Shown one piece after another: positions 1 through 11,448 of a DNA stretch of 64,000 bases. How positions within the stretch are numbered: the first letter of the stretch is position 1; each line of letters begins with the position of its first letter. The DNA is from Hsuehochloa calcarea (lineage: Eukaryota > Streptophyta > Magnoliopsida > Poales > Poaceae), in contig CM070599.1 in NCBI GenBank assembly GCA_036346395.1, positions 11,089,232 through 11,153,231 of the forward strand, read 5' to 3'. Made by a program: the position numbers and the translations under genes. Under the pieces are notes generated by a model. The model had not been told where the DNA came from. It ran no database searches and was given only the letters and a program-made list of their open reading frames with translations.

Positions 1-887
1 GATTTTGTGAGGCCAAAGGATCCAAACTTCTCTCACAGTTCACATGGGAATTAGAAATGATCGAAGGATGTGGCCACATTTCAAAGACTGTATTGGAGCT
101 ATCGATGGTACACACATTCTTGCAACTGTTGCTCCAGAAGATCTAATTAGATATATTGGTAGATCAGGAAGTGCGACACAGAATGTCATGGCGGTATGTG
201 ATTTTGACATGCGCTTCACATACACATCTATTGGACAACCAAGAGCTATGTACGATACTAGTGTGCTTTATCATGCATTGGATGTAGACAGGGAAGTCTT
301 TCCACATTCTCCACAGGGTAATTTTCTTTGTTTGGTATCATTTATAATTTTTTTACTTGTAATCTTCATGCATTGGATGTTGATATACATGAAATTTCCA
401 TCTTATGTTGCGATAAATATTATCTTATTGATACAGGATTATCAAAACAGCACTGGTACTTAGCGCCATACAAGGGCCAAAGGTATCATGTTCTAGAATT
501 TTGAAGAGGTGTTGCTCTCTAGTGGTGAAAGAGAAATTCAACCATTTGCACTCAAGTGTTATTAGCGTAATTGAGAGGTCCTTTGGTGTATGGAAGATGA
601 AATAGAAATTCTTCTTAAGATCTGCAGAGCTTTCCCATGTCCAAGCAAAAGATGATTGTTGCGGCAACCATGGGAATGCACAACTTCATATGTGAACATG
701 CTCATGGGACATGCATTTTAAATGGGAATTCGATCGGGATCCTAATTATGTGCCCACAATACCATCAAGATATGCCAAATATGTCATTTCTCAAGATGCA
801 TCAGATCGTCAACGCCATAAGCAATTGCTACATCCATGGATAATTTTCGTAATGACCTTGCAAGCTGCAATTGCTCTTTCAGGATGA
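1..887 (+). pseudogene. Harbinger transposase (DDE_Tnp_4 / HARBI1 type), 5'-truncated, broken
   Basis: The transposase would catalyse cut-and-paste transposition in the nucleus together with the Myb-like ORF1 product. Visible are the first catalytic aspartate in IDGTHI (about 100-117), the second in MYDTSV (about 248-265) and the glutamate in a VIERSFGVWK block (about 562-595). An intron starts at 318 (GTAATTT); the acceptor, CAG|GTAAAT in copy B, here reads GCGATAAAT, so the splice site is destroyed. Several frameshifts follow between 440 and 800. The probable stop is TGA at 885-887, after a tail ending IALSG. Compared with copy B (25377-26725) nearly all differences are small indels in GC-rich spots, so some breaks may be sequencing errors. 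Non-functional as read. Confidence 0.8.
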
Positions 888-1065
888 TGGACACATTACT
901 TGTGATTTTTGTGGTCTTTTTTATGACTCATTTATCATTTCAATACTTGTCGTAATATCATTTAATTATCATTTGAACACTTATCGATATGAATCGATAT
1001 CTCCGACTTCATCTATCGTAGAGTGAATTATACAAAATTTGCTTATACGGTTGTAATCCATCATG

Positions 1066-2967
1066 AAGTGTGTGGATATCGTGAGGATATGTGCACGATC
1101 TTAGAATGATGAGTCAATTGGCAATGGCATTGTTGGTTTGCAAAATCTCGTGTTTCGGGGTTTGCTTGATCTATCGAGACCAGGCAGTGATCTGGCCCGG
1201 TTGTGTGGGCGGTCCAGACCTTGATGGAAGAAGGTCGGACCGTAGTGGTTGCCTTGACCGGACGGCTGACCTAAAAGTGGTTTTAGGTGATCCAAAAATA
1301 GGTTGTGTAAGCGGTGAAGTCTCTGGATGTGGTCGCATTATTTTGGAGCTCGGTATCAAAGTTCTATTGAGTTGAAAATTCGAGAAGGTTTGGATTTTCA
1401 CGATGGAATTTAGCTAAGTCTTTTAGTGATCCGACCGCCGTTTGTGGGATCGGTCCGATGGCACGAAATCGATCGGGCCGATTGATGTGGGCGGTCGGAC
1501 CATGGATGACTTGAAGGTGAGCCTTCTTTGCATTGATGTGTTTTGAGTGTGGTTAATGTATGGATGTCAATGCTTTATTGTTGCATATTGCATTGTGGAA
1601 CTAACGTGGATCAAGTTGTGAAGAACTTGTTCCGGAGGCGGTTTGTTTGTCTATTCTTTATGCGGGTGACTTGCAGTCAACGACATCAGCGGTGAGGTGG
1701 ATCGGGACTACGCTTGGAAGTGAGGTCCGAGACGATCATGGATGCAGGGTGGTCGTGTGACTCAAGCATGGTGCGAGAATGGGCAAGATGGATCGAGCAG
1801 GTAGTTGATGCAATTTGGTTGGATCAGAGTGGTGCGGAAGTCGATTGCAAGTCTCTAGGAGGTTCAATGGGATTCGGACGGGAGACTTGGCGGCGTGATG
1901 AGAGGCTGGCGATCAACCTACTGCGTGGTGAAAGCGGTGATTGCTTCAGATTTGGTTGTGTGGGTCCCATGTGTGAGTGGGTCCCAAAGAGTGAAACCCT
2001 AGGCTAGCTAGTATAAATAGAAGGGGAGATGTAAAACCCCTTGAAGCATTCATTTGAGCCTCTCTTGCTTTTTCTAGGGTTTGGAGGAGAGGAGAGGAGA
2101 GGTTAGGGTTTGGAGATTGTGAGTGTGCTCTTGTGTGAGCTCTTGTCCTCCTTGTTGGAGTGGCTTTGTAAGCATCTTGTAAGATCAATCAATCTTGTGA
2201 TGCTTGCTTGAGAGATCATTGTATCCTTTGTGTTCTTCTCTCTTTTGGATGAATTTGGTGCTTCCTTGATTCAAGTGTTTAAGCTTGGTTTCTTGACCCA
2301 TTTTGTCTTGCTTTGATATGTGGGAATACTCCTAGAATCATCTAGACCATCAACCCCGCAAGCAAGTCTTGAATCAAAGTTTTCATATTTCTAGGGTTTG
2401 TGCACTTCTTTGGTAAAACCTTGAGAGATCGATTCTGAAGTGGATCCGAAGGATCGTCGCTAGAAATAGGTCTCTAATATCATTAGAGAGGTGTGCTCGA
2501 AATTTGGTCAAGTTTCATTGGTTTAATCAAAAGTTGGGTCAAATTTCGTTTTGGTTTTAGGCTTGATTTTTCGATCTTTGAGTGTAGGCCGAGATGCGAC
2601 CGGTTTTATAACAATGATCCGACCTCCGCTTTTCAGAACGCTCATTCTGCTTAAATCGAACCGATATCCAACGGTCTTACAACGATTAGTAGCCGGTCCG
2701 AATAGCTTTCGTACGACAAGCTTGATCCGGTAGCTTGATCGGCCCGATAGCGACGCTTGATTTTCGAATCAGCCCTTTGAGATTAAGTCTCCACTTTCGT
2801 GTTGTGTGGTTGTCGGGGTATCGAATTCAGCACAAGGCTTCCCTTGTCTTTATCTTGATCTTCTTAGCTTTCATAGCTAAAGGAGTAAAGTTCGTGTTGA
2901 ATTTGATTAAAGAAAGTTGAGAAAGCGCCTATTCACCCCCAAGTCGCCTTTGCGGTCCTACAAAGTG
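1066..2967 (+). repeat. Solo LTR of the GD3 copia family with 5-bp TSD (copy A)
   Basis: The LTR runs 1071-2962, from TGTGGATATC to GGTCCTACA, flanked by the target-site duplication AAGTG at 1066-1070 and 2963-2967. It matches the GD3 LTRs (49252-51139, 58468-60274) in inverted orientation. No internal domain is present, so it arose by LTR-LTR recombination after insertion into the Harbinger 3' flank. The orthologous solo LTR is at 26916-28823 with the same TSD, so insertion and loss preceded the 11.5 kb duplication. A TATA-like box (GTATAAATAG) lies near 2010-2020. The GGTCNGACC arrays of copy B are badly scrambled here. Confidence 0.92.
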
Positions 2968-3253
2968 TAAATGCAATGTAACCTGGCATTGTATATAGAT
3001 ACAACGTATATACATTCACATGGTCTAAACAAATTTAGAGGGAAAAATTCTATAATTTGTTTACAAATACATAGGAGAAAGACACAAATACAATTGAAGT
3101 ATTATAGCCAAGGGTAATATGGTCTATTTGCCTCTAATCCTCCCTCATATGGTTTTTGGAGCCAACCTCCGATAAGCGTTTTCAGCGAGACACTCTGATT
3201 CTCGGAGAAGTGGATTCTCGGGAGAACCAGGGCGAATGAGAAAAATAAGAATT

Positions 3254-3274
3254 TGGAGTTGTGCCAAGCAGGCC
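3254..3274 (+). repeat. Probable right terminal inverted repeat of Harbinger copy A
   Basis: Read on the minus strand this begins GGCCTGCTTGGCACAACTCC, similar to the GGGCCTGTTTGGCAGAGCTCC-like ends of grass PIF/Harbinger elements. It is placed about 470 bp beyond the transposase stop once the solo LTR is discounted. The partner left TIR is outside the window, so this is inferred. Confidence 0.5.
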
Positions 3275-3374
3275 ATTGTGTGAGATAAAATCTACTCTAC
3301 TCAACTCAACATGTGAAACACGTGGAGGAGGAGGGATGACACTGATTTGTTTAAACTTACATTGTGGCTGTTGT

Positions 3375-4214
3375 GAGCCTTAGTTAATAGGGAAAATATC
3401 GTATAGACGAGGGTAAGTGCGGCTCGGCCAGAAGGTGAGGCCTCGGGAGGAAAGAGGGATTATGTCTTTGGAATGATAAATTTTAGAAGAGATTAGATTA
3501 TTCATTCTTGCTTAATGAAAAGAGATGATGGTGATTTGCTTATATAGAGTTGGACCTAACATACACAATCTAAACCTTCCAACTACTATCTTCTAAAGAT
3601 ATCTACTTGCTAATTAAGTTGATACTATTTCTAATATAATCGGCTGCCTTAGGAAGGTGCGGATGTTCTTTCCTAGTGTGCGCCCCTCCCTAATGGGCCG
3701 TGGCTCTGAACCCACGTCCCTAACATTACAACCCTCTTGGACAAGTAGCTTTGCCCTTGAGCTTGGCGGTCATGGCGCAACTTTGAAGTGTCCACCGTCC
3801 GCGAGAGGTCCAAGCCTTGACTGGCAGCGCATGCAAGATTGTCAATGATGCTCCAATGGACAACAACGAGGACTACAACACCTTAGTTCATAAAGGTAAA
3901 TATCATTATAGGGAGGGCCCGACAAGGCTTGGCAGAAGAGAAGAAGTCTTAGGAAAAGGAGGGATCATAGACTAGGATGACGAACTTTGGGGAGAGTATA
4001 TTATTTCTTTTTGCTTAATGAAAAGAGATGACAATACCTTGCTTATAGAGCCGCCCTAACAAACACAATCTAAACCTTCCAACTACTAGAGATAACATTC
4101 TAACTAATAGAGATAATATTCTATCTTATAAAGATATCAACTTGCTAATCAAGTTGATATTGTTCCTAATATAATCAATGAGGCCTCAGGAAGGTAAAAT
4201 TTCTGTTTCCTCTG
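3375..4214 (-). repeat. Degraded LTR pair of a probable gypsy element (copy A)
   Basis: Two related LTR-like blocks (about 3400-3730 and 3895-4214) share a motif that on the minus strand reads as a TATA region plus CATTAAGCAAGAAT. Between them a short piece (3730-3890) could encode on the minus strand the tail KLKGELLVQEG-like that ends some gypsy polyproteins just before the LTR. The left block ends at CCCTAACA near 3728, giving a minus-strand LTR start TGTTAGGGACGTGG. Internal sequence is nearly all deleted. Copy B equivalent: 29249-30104. Family assignment is weak. Confidence 0.45.
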
Positions 4215-5044
4215 ACGAGTTCTTACCATGCAGATTACGTTCGACTAGTCTCGACCGATGCATCTCTACATATCTAGTCCGTAATGGCAGTTGAACTAAG
4301 CGACTTACTCATGCATTCTCCCTTTGCCTCAAGATATACGGTTGAACTCGGGTGAGATCAAGTGTCATCATATGGTATTCAATACTTTCTCGATTGAATG
4401 TCGAATAACTTCATGTGGTCAACACTTCGACCACTAGTGGCATGGCCATGCACTTTCTTTATCCGATCACCACGAGGGGCCCAGAGACATCTCTCTGTTA
4501 TATTACGAGGCCAAATCCCATCTCGACCGATCATATCCTCGCATGTTTCATAGCATGCAAAAGCTACCTTTATAACTACCCATATCGAGTAGCGTTTGGC
4601 AACCCTAAAAGTGCTATTACACATGGGGAACCATGCTAATCTTAGGTCTAAGGATTATACATCATCATTACTTGAGACTAACTAATGACACAAAGATTCA
4701 TAACAATCTCAATAGTGTCTCAATGATGGGTCTATCCAACCCCATGTTCTCTAACATGTGCTCACATTATTGATTCGATATCCCTATATACATGGCTGGT
4801 GAAACTAGGTCATCAATCAATACATATGCTGGTGTTAGAGTCCTTGGTGTTCAGGCCGGTGACCTCCGACCATGGATACATTTAGAATGATATCATATAA
4901 GTTAAAGAGTTCCACCAACAAGTCACATACTTATTGATCTATAACAAATGATTCATTCAAGGAACACGATAACATATTATCAAAATCATGAACATAATGA
5001 AATATTATCATCCCTATGATTGCCTCTATGGCATATTTCCAACA
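4215..5044 (-). repeat. 3' LTR fragment of Angela-like copy A
   Basis: The inner end is exact: the plus strand reads ...GGCATATTTCCAACA ending at 5044, then the internal domain. The outer half is missing, replaced at about 4215 by the degraded gypsy LTR remnant. It matches the distal half of the 5' LTR in copy B (about 37090-37953). Confidence 0.85.
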
Positions 5045-6620
5045 GTCTCCCACTTGCACTAGAGTCAATTATTTAAGTATCTAATACTGATAGCTCTTGT
5101 ATGTGCCTCATATTTTGGGTCATGGGAGAGAGGCAATCAGCGGATCGGCAACATTTGAATTCGTATGAATTTTGCATATCTTAACATCTCCTCTATTGAC
5201 AAGTTCGCGAATGAGATGATCGCATGAGTATGTGTTTGGACTTGATGGGATCTCGGCTCCTTAGCTTTGCAATGATGGCTCCATTATTGTCACAATAGAG
5301 ATCCATTGGGCTAATGGCACTTCAACTTACAACTCAACAATGAAATTCCTTATCCAAACACCTTCCTTTGCTGAACGAAGTACTTAATGTACTCGGCCTC
5401 GTCGTAGAATCATCAACCGTATCTTGCTTGGAACTTTTCGACTTTGTCCTCCATTCAAAATGAATACAAAACTAGATTCTTGACGATAATCATCTTTATC
5501 GGTTTGGAAGCTTGCATCGATGTAACCCTTACAACGAGCTCTTATTCACCACCATAAACTAGGAACACATCCTTAGTTCTTCTCAAGTACTTAAGAATAT
5601 TTTTCCACGGCTATCCGATTGACCTTCACCGGATCGACTGGTGTCTTCTCGTAACACTTAGAGCATATGGTACATCCGGTGGGTACAAATCATGGCATAC
5701 ATAATAGATCCAATGGTGAAGCATATGAAATACTATTCATACGGTCTCGCTCATCGGTGGTCGAAGGACCGACTCTTGCTAAGACTTATGCCATGTGACA
5801 TAGGCAAGAACCCTTTCTTGGCATCATGCATGTTGAACAGATTCAACACCTTGTCAATATAAATACTTTAGCTTAATGCAATTAGCCTTCTTGATCTATC
5901 TCTATAGATCTTTATTCCCAAGATATATGCTACCTCTCTAGGTCTTTCATAGAAAAACTATTTTTCAATGATACCTATGATTCAACATAGGAATGTCATT
6001 CCCAATCAATAATATGTCATCCACATATAATATTAGGATTACAAGTGCGCTCCACTAACCTTCATGTAAACACAAGACTCTTCTTTGTTCTTGATGAAAC
6101 CAAACCTTTTGATTTTCTCATCAAAGCATGAAATTCCAACTCCGAGATGTTTGCTTCAACCCATAAATGGATTTATGAAGTTTGCACACTTTACTAGCAT
6201 TCTTTGGATCGACAAAACCTTGAGGTTGTTTCATGTACACATCCTCACTTAGGTTTCTATTAAGGAAAGTCGTTTTGACATCCATCGCGCATATCTCATA
6301 ATCGAAATATCAACTGTAGCTAGAATGATTAGAATATATTTAAGCATAGCTACTAGTGAGAAAGTCTCATCGTAGTCAACTCCTTGAACTTGTCAAAACC
6401 CTTTTGCGACAAGTCGAGCTTTATGAATGTGAATATTTCCATCCATATCAATCTTTTTCTTACAGATCCATTTGCACTCAATAGTTTTAACACCATCAAG
6501 TGGATCGACCATGCTCCAAACTGATTGACACTCATGGAGTCTATCTAGGATTTCATGGCTCTAAGCCATTTCTCGAGTCTCAGGGTCCATCATCGGCTTC
6601 CTTATAAGTTTTAGGCCCAC
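5045..6620 (-). pseudogene. Angela-like copy A pol: RNase H and reverse transcriptase remnants
   Basis: On the minus strand the RNase H part (about 5100-5500) retains pieces equivalent to the STTEAEYIA and DNNGAIAQAKEP blocks that read cleanly in copy B. The reverse transcriptase (about 5560-6350) retains the catalytic blocks around QMDVKTTF and YVDD in scattered frames. No frame stays open through either domain. Relative to copy B the breaks are small indels, typically in or next to CAG, CTG or CGG triplets. The longest leftover frame is a 60-residue piece at 6353-6535 in the region just upstream of the polymerase core. Confidence 0.75.
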
Positions 6621-7760
6621 CATTATTCAACAATAATACGTCATGCCCATACCTTATAGGCAATTGATGTGGTATTTTAGATCTCGTAAATTTGATGTCT
6701 CATCTCGGGTTCAACAACACTTTATTAGATCTGTAGAGGTTCGATGGGAGTTGAAACACTTTCTAGATGGTTCTGAACTTCTTGAGTTGCATCTTTCTCC
6801 TCTCACTCCTTTTGAAAGAAACTCTTTCTCCAAAAGATACTATTTAGAACAACAAACACTTTGCCCTCCTCTTGATTGTGGAAATAATATCCTTTAGTTT
6901 CCTAGGATATCCTATGAAGAAGCATTTATCGACTTGAGTGTGAGTTTGTCGGATGTCAAGCGTTTAACATAGACATCACATCCTAAATCTTTAGAAAAGA
7001 CAAACTAGGACTCTTCTCAGTCCATATCTCATATGGTGTCTTATCTACTGATTTAAATGGTACCCTATTCAAAGTGAAAGCGGCAGTTTCTAGAGTGTAA
7101 CCCCAAAAATACAATAGCAGATCCGATTGGCTCATCATTGACGAACCATGTCCAACAAGGTCCGATTATGCGTCGGACACCTCATTCTACTGGTGTACTG
7201 CGGTGGTGTAAGCTGTGGAACAATTCCACATTGTTTCAAATGATCACCAAATTCATGGCTCAAAAATTCTCCTCCACGATCAGATCGTAAAGACTTGATT
7301 GTCTTTCTAAGTTGATTCTGTACCTCATTTTGGAACTCCTTGAACTTTTCAAAGGATTCCGACTTGTGCCTCATTAAATAGATATATCCATATCTACTAA
7401 AGTCATCGGTGAAAGTAATGAAGTACTGAAAACCACCTCTAGCTGTCGTGCTCATTGGTCCACACACATCAGTATGTATGAGTGCCAATAAGTCGGACGC
7501 CCTTTTATTCCGACCAGTGAAAGGTGTCTTGGTCATTTTTCCAATCAAGCAAGATTCGCACGTCTCAAATGATTCCAAATAAAATGAGTTTAAAATTCCA
7601 TCACTATGGAGCCTTTTCATGCGTTTCTCACTTATGTGACCAAGCGGCAATGCCAAATAAAAGTGGAATTCATATCATTATGTCGAAGCCTCTTTTCATT
7701 AACATTATAGATGGGTGCACCATCAAGATTTAAAATAAACAACCCGTTCAAAGCAGAGCA
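6620..7760 (-). pseudogene. Angela-like copy A pol: integrase remnant
   Basis: The best-preserved piece is minus-strand 7135-7656, which contains GHISEKRMKRLHSDGI, the zinc-binding CESCLIGK block, the HTDVCGPM catalytic aspartate and the SDRGGEFL catalytic aspartate. It loses frame just before the third catalytic position (a glutamate in the RRNRTLL neighbourhood, about 7150-7190). The C-terminal integrase region (6640-7130) is split. Equivalent to 32580-33600 in copy B. Confidence 0.8.
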
Positions 7761-8974
7761 TAGCCATAAAATATTCCATTCAAAAATGTAGAACAATCAT
7801 TGTTCTCTATAATGAATTTATAACCCTCTGCCATCAAACATGGCCTTGGAGATGATATTTCTACTTATGGTCGGAGCGTAATAACAATTATTTAGTTCTA
7901 TAATAAATCCACGAAGGCAAAAGTAGTGGCAAAATCCCGGCGACTAATGCACGAACTCTTGCTTTATTCGTGACGAAGATCCATCTCACCCTTGTTAATA
8001 TCCTACTCCTTGTTAGACTCGAAGATCGAATTGCAAATATGAGCAGCAGGCCGGTATCAAATACCCACGAGTTAACATAAGAATCGACGAGAAAAACATC
8101 TATAACATTAATACACGAAGTGGAAGGTTTAGTCACACCATTCTTTTCAGGATTAGCAGGTATTTCTTGTAGTTCCTCTTCTAGTGGCTTGTCTCCTGCG
8201 GTAAAGCATTCATTCTCTTGAGTCGGGCGGACTTGTTCTTGGGTTTAGGCTTGATAGCTCGGATCCCACCGAAGCCTTGCCCTTAACTTTGACCCAAGTT
8301 TTAGCCTTCTTCTTGAAGCTAGTACTCTTTTGCACAATCATCACATGATTTATTGCTTTTCTTAATCTTTGTCCTCTCTGTCTTAAGCATCATATGATGT
8401 TTGGTGAGATTCTTTTCTAAGCCATTCATATGGAAAGTCATAATGAACTGCCCATAACTTGCAGGAAGCGAAGCAAGAATAAAATCTGTAGCCAACCCTT
8501 GACTAAGTGGAAAACCAAGTTTTTCCAAGCTCTGTATGTAACCAACCATCTTGATCACATGATGACTCAGGACTACCCTCGGTTAGCTTACACCCAAGCA
8601 GTTTCTTTGAGATCTCATATCTCTCGGTTCTTGCTTGTGTCTCGAGACATGCATTTGGCGCCATGATCATATCGTAGGCCTCAATGTTCTCAAAGCTATA
8701 CGAAGGTCGAGTTCATTGCGACAAACATGAGAACATGACTAACATCAAGGGACTCATCACATGCCCTTTTATAGGCTATTTTAAGAAGCGATGAGACATT
8801 CTCGTGAGAGCACATTAGGAATTGGTTCCTCTAGAATATGTTCCTTTTATCTTGCTTAAGAACAATTCTCGAGTTGCGGGACCAATCCACAAAATTTGTT
8901 CCATTCGATTTTTCCTTATCAAGAATCGAGCGTAAAGCAAAGCTGGATGTGGAAATGCGATAGATGGTTCCATG
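7760..8974 (-). pseudogene. Angela-like copy A gag and protease remnants
   Basis: Gag begins with ATG at 8974-8972, equivalent to the clean 225-residue gag frame of copy B. Only internal pieces remain open, for example 8319-8558 with KMVGYIQSLEKLGFPLSQG. The protease piece at 7888-8136 reads WVFDTG, then loses the VAHICN part by frameshift. The catalytic DTG triplet of the copia aspartic protease is therefore visible but stranded. Confidence 0.75.
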
Positions 8975-10393
8975 ATCTACAACAGCAATATGCAAAACTA
9001 AGATATATGTTCAAGAAAAGTAACTTCAATTAAACAATTTAATGAAGATACTCCTTTGAATACCATATCACTCTTATGACATTTAGTGATTCAAGGCCGA
9101 CAATCAATTAATCTACTAGTGAGCTTTGGCATCATTTGCTAGAAGATTAGTGAATATGGTAAGCAACCCTTTGCTAATCATATCTCTATGATGACTCTTG
9201 TTGTTAGGCGACATCTCTATGCTCAGACACTCAACCCTATGTCCCAAGGTCCATAACCGTTATGATGACCTTGTCAAGTAAAACCAATGCTTACGTGTAA
9301 GTGTTCTACACAAACCCATCTAGTCAAGGAATATTAATGGCACTTTGCTTTGGCAGGCGTACCATCAAAATACAAGACTATGGATGGTGCGACTAATTAG
9401 GAGGGCATCAAATTAACTTAATATTATCACGAGGGAAATTTACTTCTACCATGTTAAAAGCATATCAAGCAATTAAATAACATGCATAGAAATAAATGAA
9501 CATGAATATAAGGTCATTCTGAGACAATCAAATTGCATTGTGATATAGTATGACCCTTCCTTATGGTGATCTCCATCGCCAAGCATCACTGTTCATATGT
9601 CTCCAAGTTGCCAAAACCTCCAAGTACTCCCACTAAGCCATTACTCCTAACACTTGTAGGGATAAAAATACGGAGTAAATTAGCACCACATGTAAACATG
9701 AGGTGTATTATACAAATATAGACGGCCTTGGGCATGCAATAAACATGACCGCAGGTCATGAACAATACATACATGCATGCATCTCATACATCATAGGTCA
9801 TACTATTCACATCAATCCTGCAACAACGCAGGTTAGCAAGGAATAGCAATGTATAGGGCAACAAGAACACGCACTATACATACAGCGCGATCCGATTACC
9901 CGACACGGCGGTCCTAAATTTTTCCCGAACATGAATCTTATTCACGAACCGAGCCTTGGAAATCATCAAATTAATCATATCAACCCTATTCGAACCGATC
10001 GATCATTGCCTTAATACGACCACACCTTTGCGGCATACTCCGATGGCGGAATTTCGATAGGTAGGAGTATCATGCAATGTGATCATGAACAAGCGCAATA
10101 AAATATCGGTACTATTCGATCGTAACTCCGATTCGGTCAACAACATTTATCTTCACGTGCTCCAATGGATTCGATCAACATGCGCCGATGGCGGAAACCC
10201 ATTGGTAGAGGCAAGTCGTGTCGACCATACAAGCACGATCATGGAATAACGAATAAGAAATCCATCTTACCACTAATGCACATGGACGATCAAATCGACC
10301 AGCCGACGAAGATAGATCACATCTATAAGCGCCACATATCACAATATGTGACCAATCCGAATCTAAAACCAAGCGGCATGGCTCAATACCCTT
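8975..10393 (-). other. Untranslated 5' leader of Angela-like copy A, with primer-binding site
   Basis: This 1.4 kb between gag and the 5' LTR has no convincing reading frame on either strand. The primer-binding site next to the LTR (about 10378-10393) is damaged: copy B reads GCTCTGATACCAC on the plus strand, copy A reads GCTCAATACCCTT. The function (priming by initiator tRNA-Met) is known for the family. Confidence 0.65.
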
Positions 10394-11448
10394 TGAAGGG
10401 GCCGGCAGCAAGGCTACGATAGCACAAACAAAATTTTTACCACACAACTAAGGAACCACGGTAGTAATAGATCACGAGATTACCACTAGAGCCTTGACGA
10501 CTCGTAGCAAAAGTAGTCGTTGTAGCGAGTTGATGCGATCGTAATCGTACTCATGGCCGCGTCTCCTCCTTCGGTGGTCGTACTCGCCATGCGTCTGCTC
10601 TTCCAAGTGGTTGTACTCACCAGCGACTTCTCCTCCGACTCGGTGATAGTCACGATCGCGGAATCGTCCTAGTCTTGATGCATGCAGCAACACCTCAGAG
10701 GTATCCACCGTATGGGGCGAGATCACGAGTCTTTGAAGTGCTAATGCCGGCGTGGTTGATAAGGCGTGGCTATTAGGGTTTGAGGAGTTCTTCAAAAGAT
10801 CATCCTCTACCCTCATATGCCATACCGCCCTCTTTACATAGGCATCCGTGATGGGTCTCGAATTTGAGGCCCATTAGGAACTAAGTAGCCTATCTGAATC
10901 GGATCACCATCAAAAGCAGATCCCAACCCTTTAAGTGTATGACCCTACATGTTCATGTGCAATCGGTTATGACTCGGAAACTCTTTTGACCACCGATCGT
11001 TAGCGGTACCTAGCGGCTATATGATTCCCAAATACACATAGAATATATTGGGCGAACCTTGATGTAATATGATCTATGATCGAGGTCCTCATCACTTACG
11101 ATCGAGTTCGTATCTCCATACGACCATATCGTATTTGGTCTGACGATTCGTAACTCCTTCGACTAGGTTCTTACCATTACAGCGATTACGTTCGACCGAT
11201 CTACTACCCGTACGTATCTCCATATGTCTAGTCCATGGCAGTCGAACTAGCGACCTACTCCGTGCATTCTCCCTTTGCCTCACGATGTACTGGTTGAACT
11301 CGGGTGAGATCAAGGTGTCATCCATAGGCTTGTTCAATACTTTCTCGATTGAATGTTGGATAACTTCATGTAATGCGACACCTTCGACCACTAGTGGCAT
11401 ATCCATGCACTTTCTTTATCAATCACCACGATGGGCCTAGAGACATAT
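10394..11448 (-). repeat. 5' LTR of Angela-like copy A, interrupted by GD1
   Basis: The LTR starts at TGAAGGGG (10394) next to the damaged primer-binding site and matches copy B 36331-37391. It stops at ...GAGACATAT, where GD1 begins with TGTTGGACCG at 11449. The missing outer about 560 bp is not found on the far side of GD1, because GD1 is itself truncated at 20995. Confidence 0.88.

Larger units (their letters stand above)
1..3274 (+). mobile_element. PIF/Harbinger transposon, copy A, 5' part outside window
   Basis: This is the second half of a PIF/Harbinger-type DNA transposon: the end of the transposase gene (1-887), a 3' flank, a solo LTR inserted at 1071-2962, and a probable right terminal inverted repeat at 3254-3274. 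Assignment rests on the HARBI1-type transposase and on an end sequence resembling the grass Harbinger TIR (reverse complement beginning GGCCTGCTTGGC). No TTA/TAA target duplication can be checked because the left end is missing. Its sister copy is at 24369-29134. Confidence 0.75.
1..11448. repeat. Left copy (A) of an 11.5 kb direct duplication
   Basis: Base 1 corresponds to base 25842, and the match continues in the same orientation to 11448 (equivalent to 37391). The segment covers a Harbinger 3' part, a solo LTR with its target duplication, a degraded LTR remnant and an Angela-like copia. Long AT-rich runs are identical, whereas GGTC/GACC-rich stretches are scrambled and copy A is about 100 bp shorter. 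Copy A begins at the window edge, so the duplication may extend further left. It stops where element GD1 begins. It could be a real tandem or segmental duplication or an assembly duplication; the sequence alone does not decide. Confidence 0.93.
4215..11448 (-). mobile_element. Angela-like Ty1/copia retrotransposon, copy A, truncated at both ends
   Basis: This is a minus-strand copia element with order (3' to 5' on the plus axis) truncated 3' LTR 4215-5044, RNase H, reverse transcriptase, integrase, protease, gag, leader, primer-binding site, and a 5' LTR cut at 11448 by insertion of GD1. The LTR end reads TGTTGGAAATATGCC on the minus strand, the hallmark of the grass Angela group. All coding domains are more fragmented than in copy B (30105-37953), mainly by single-base indels. 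Non-autonomous as read. Confidence 0.9.

Noticed and set aside
10165..10447. Overlapping 85- and 90-codon frames at the Angela leader/LTR boundary
   Set aside because: They span the primer-binding site and are broken in copy B; accidental.
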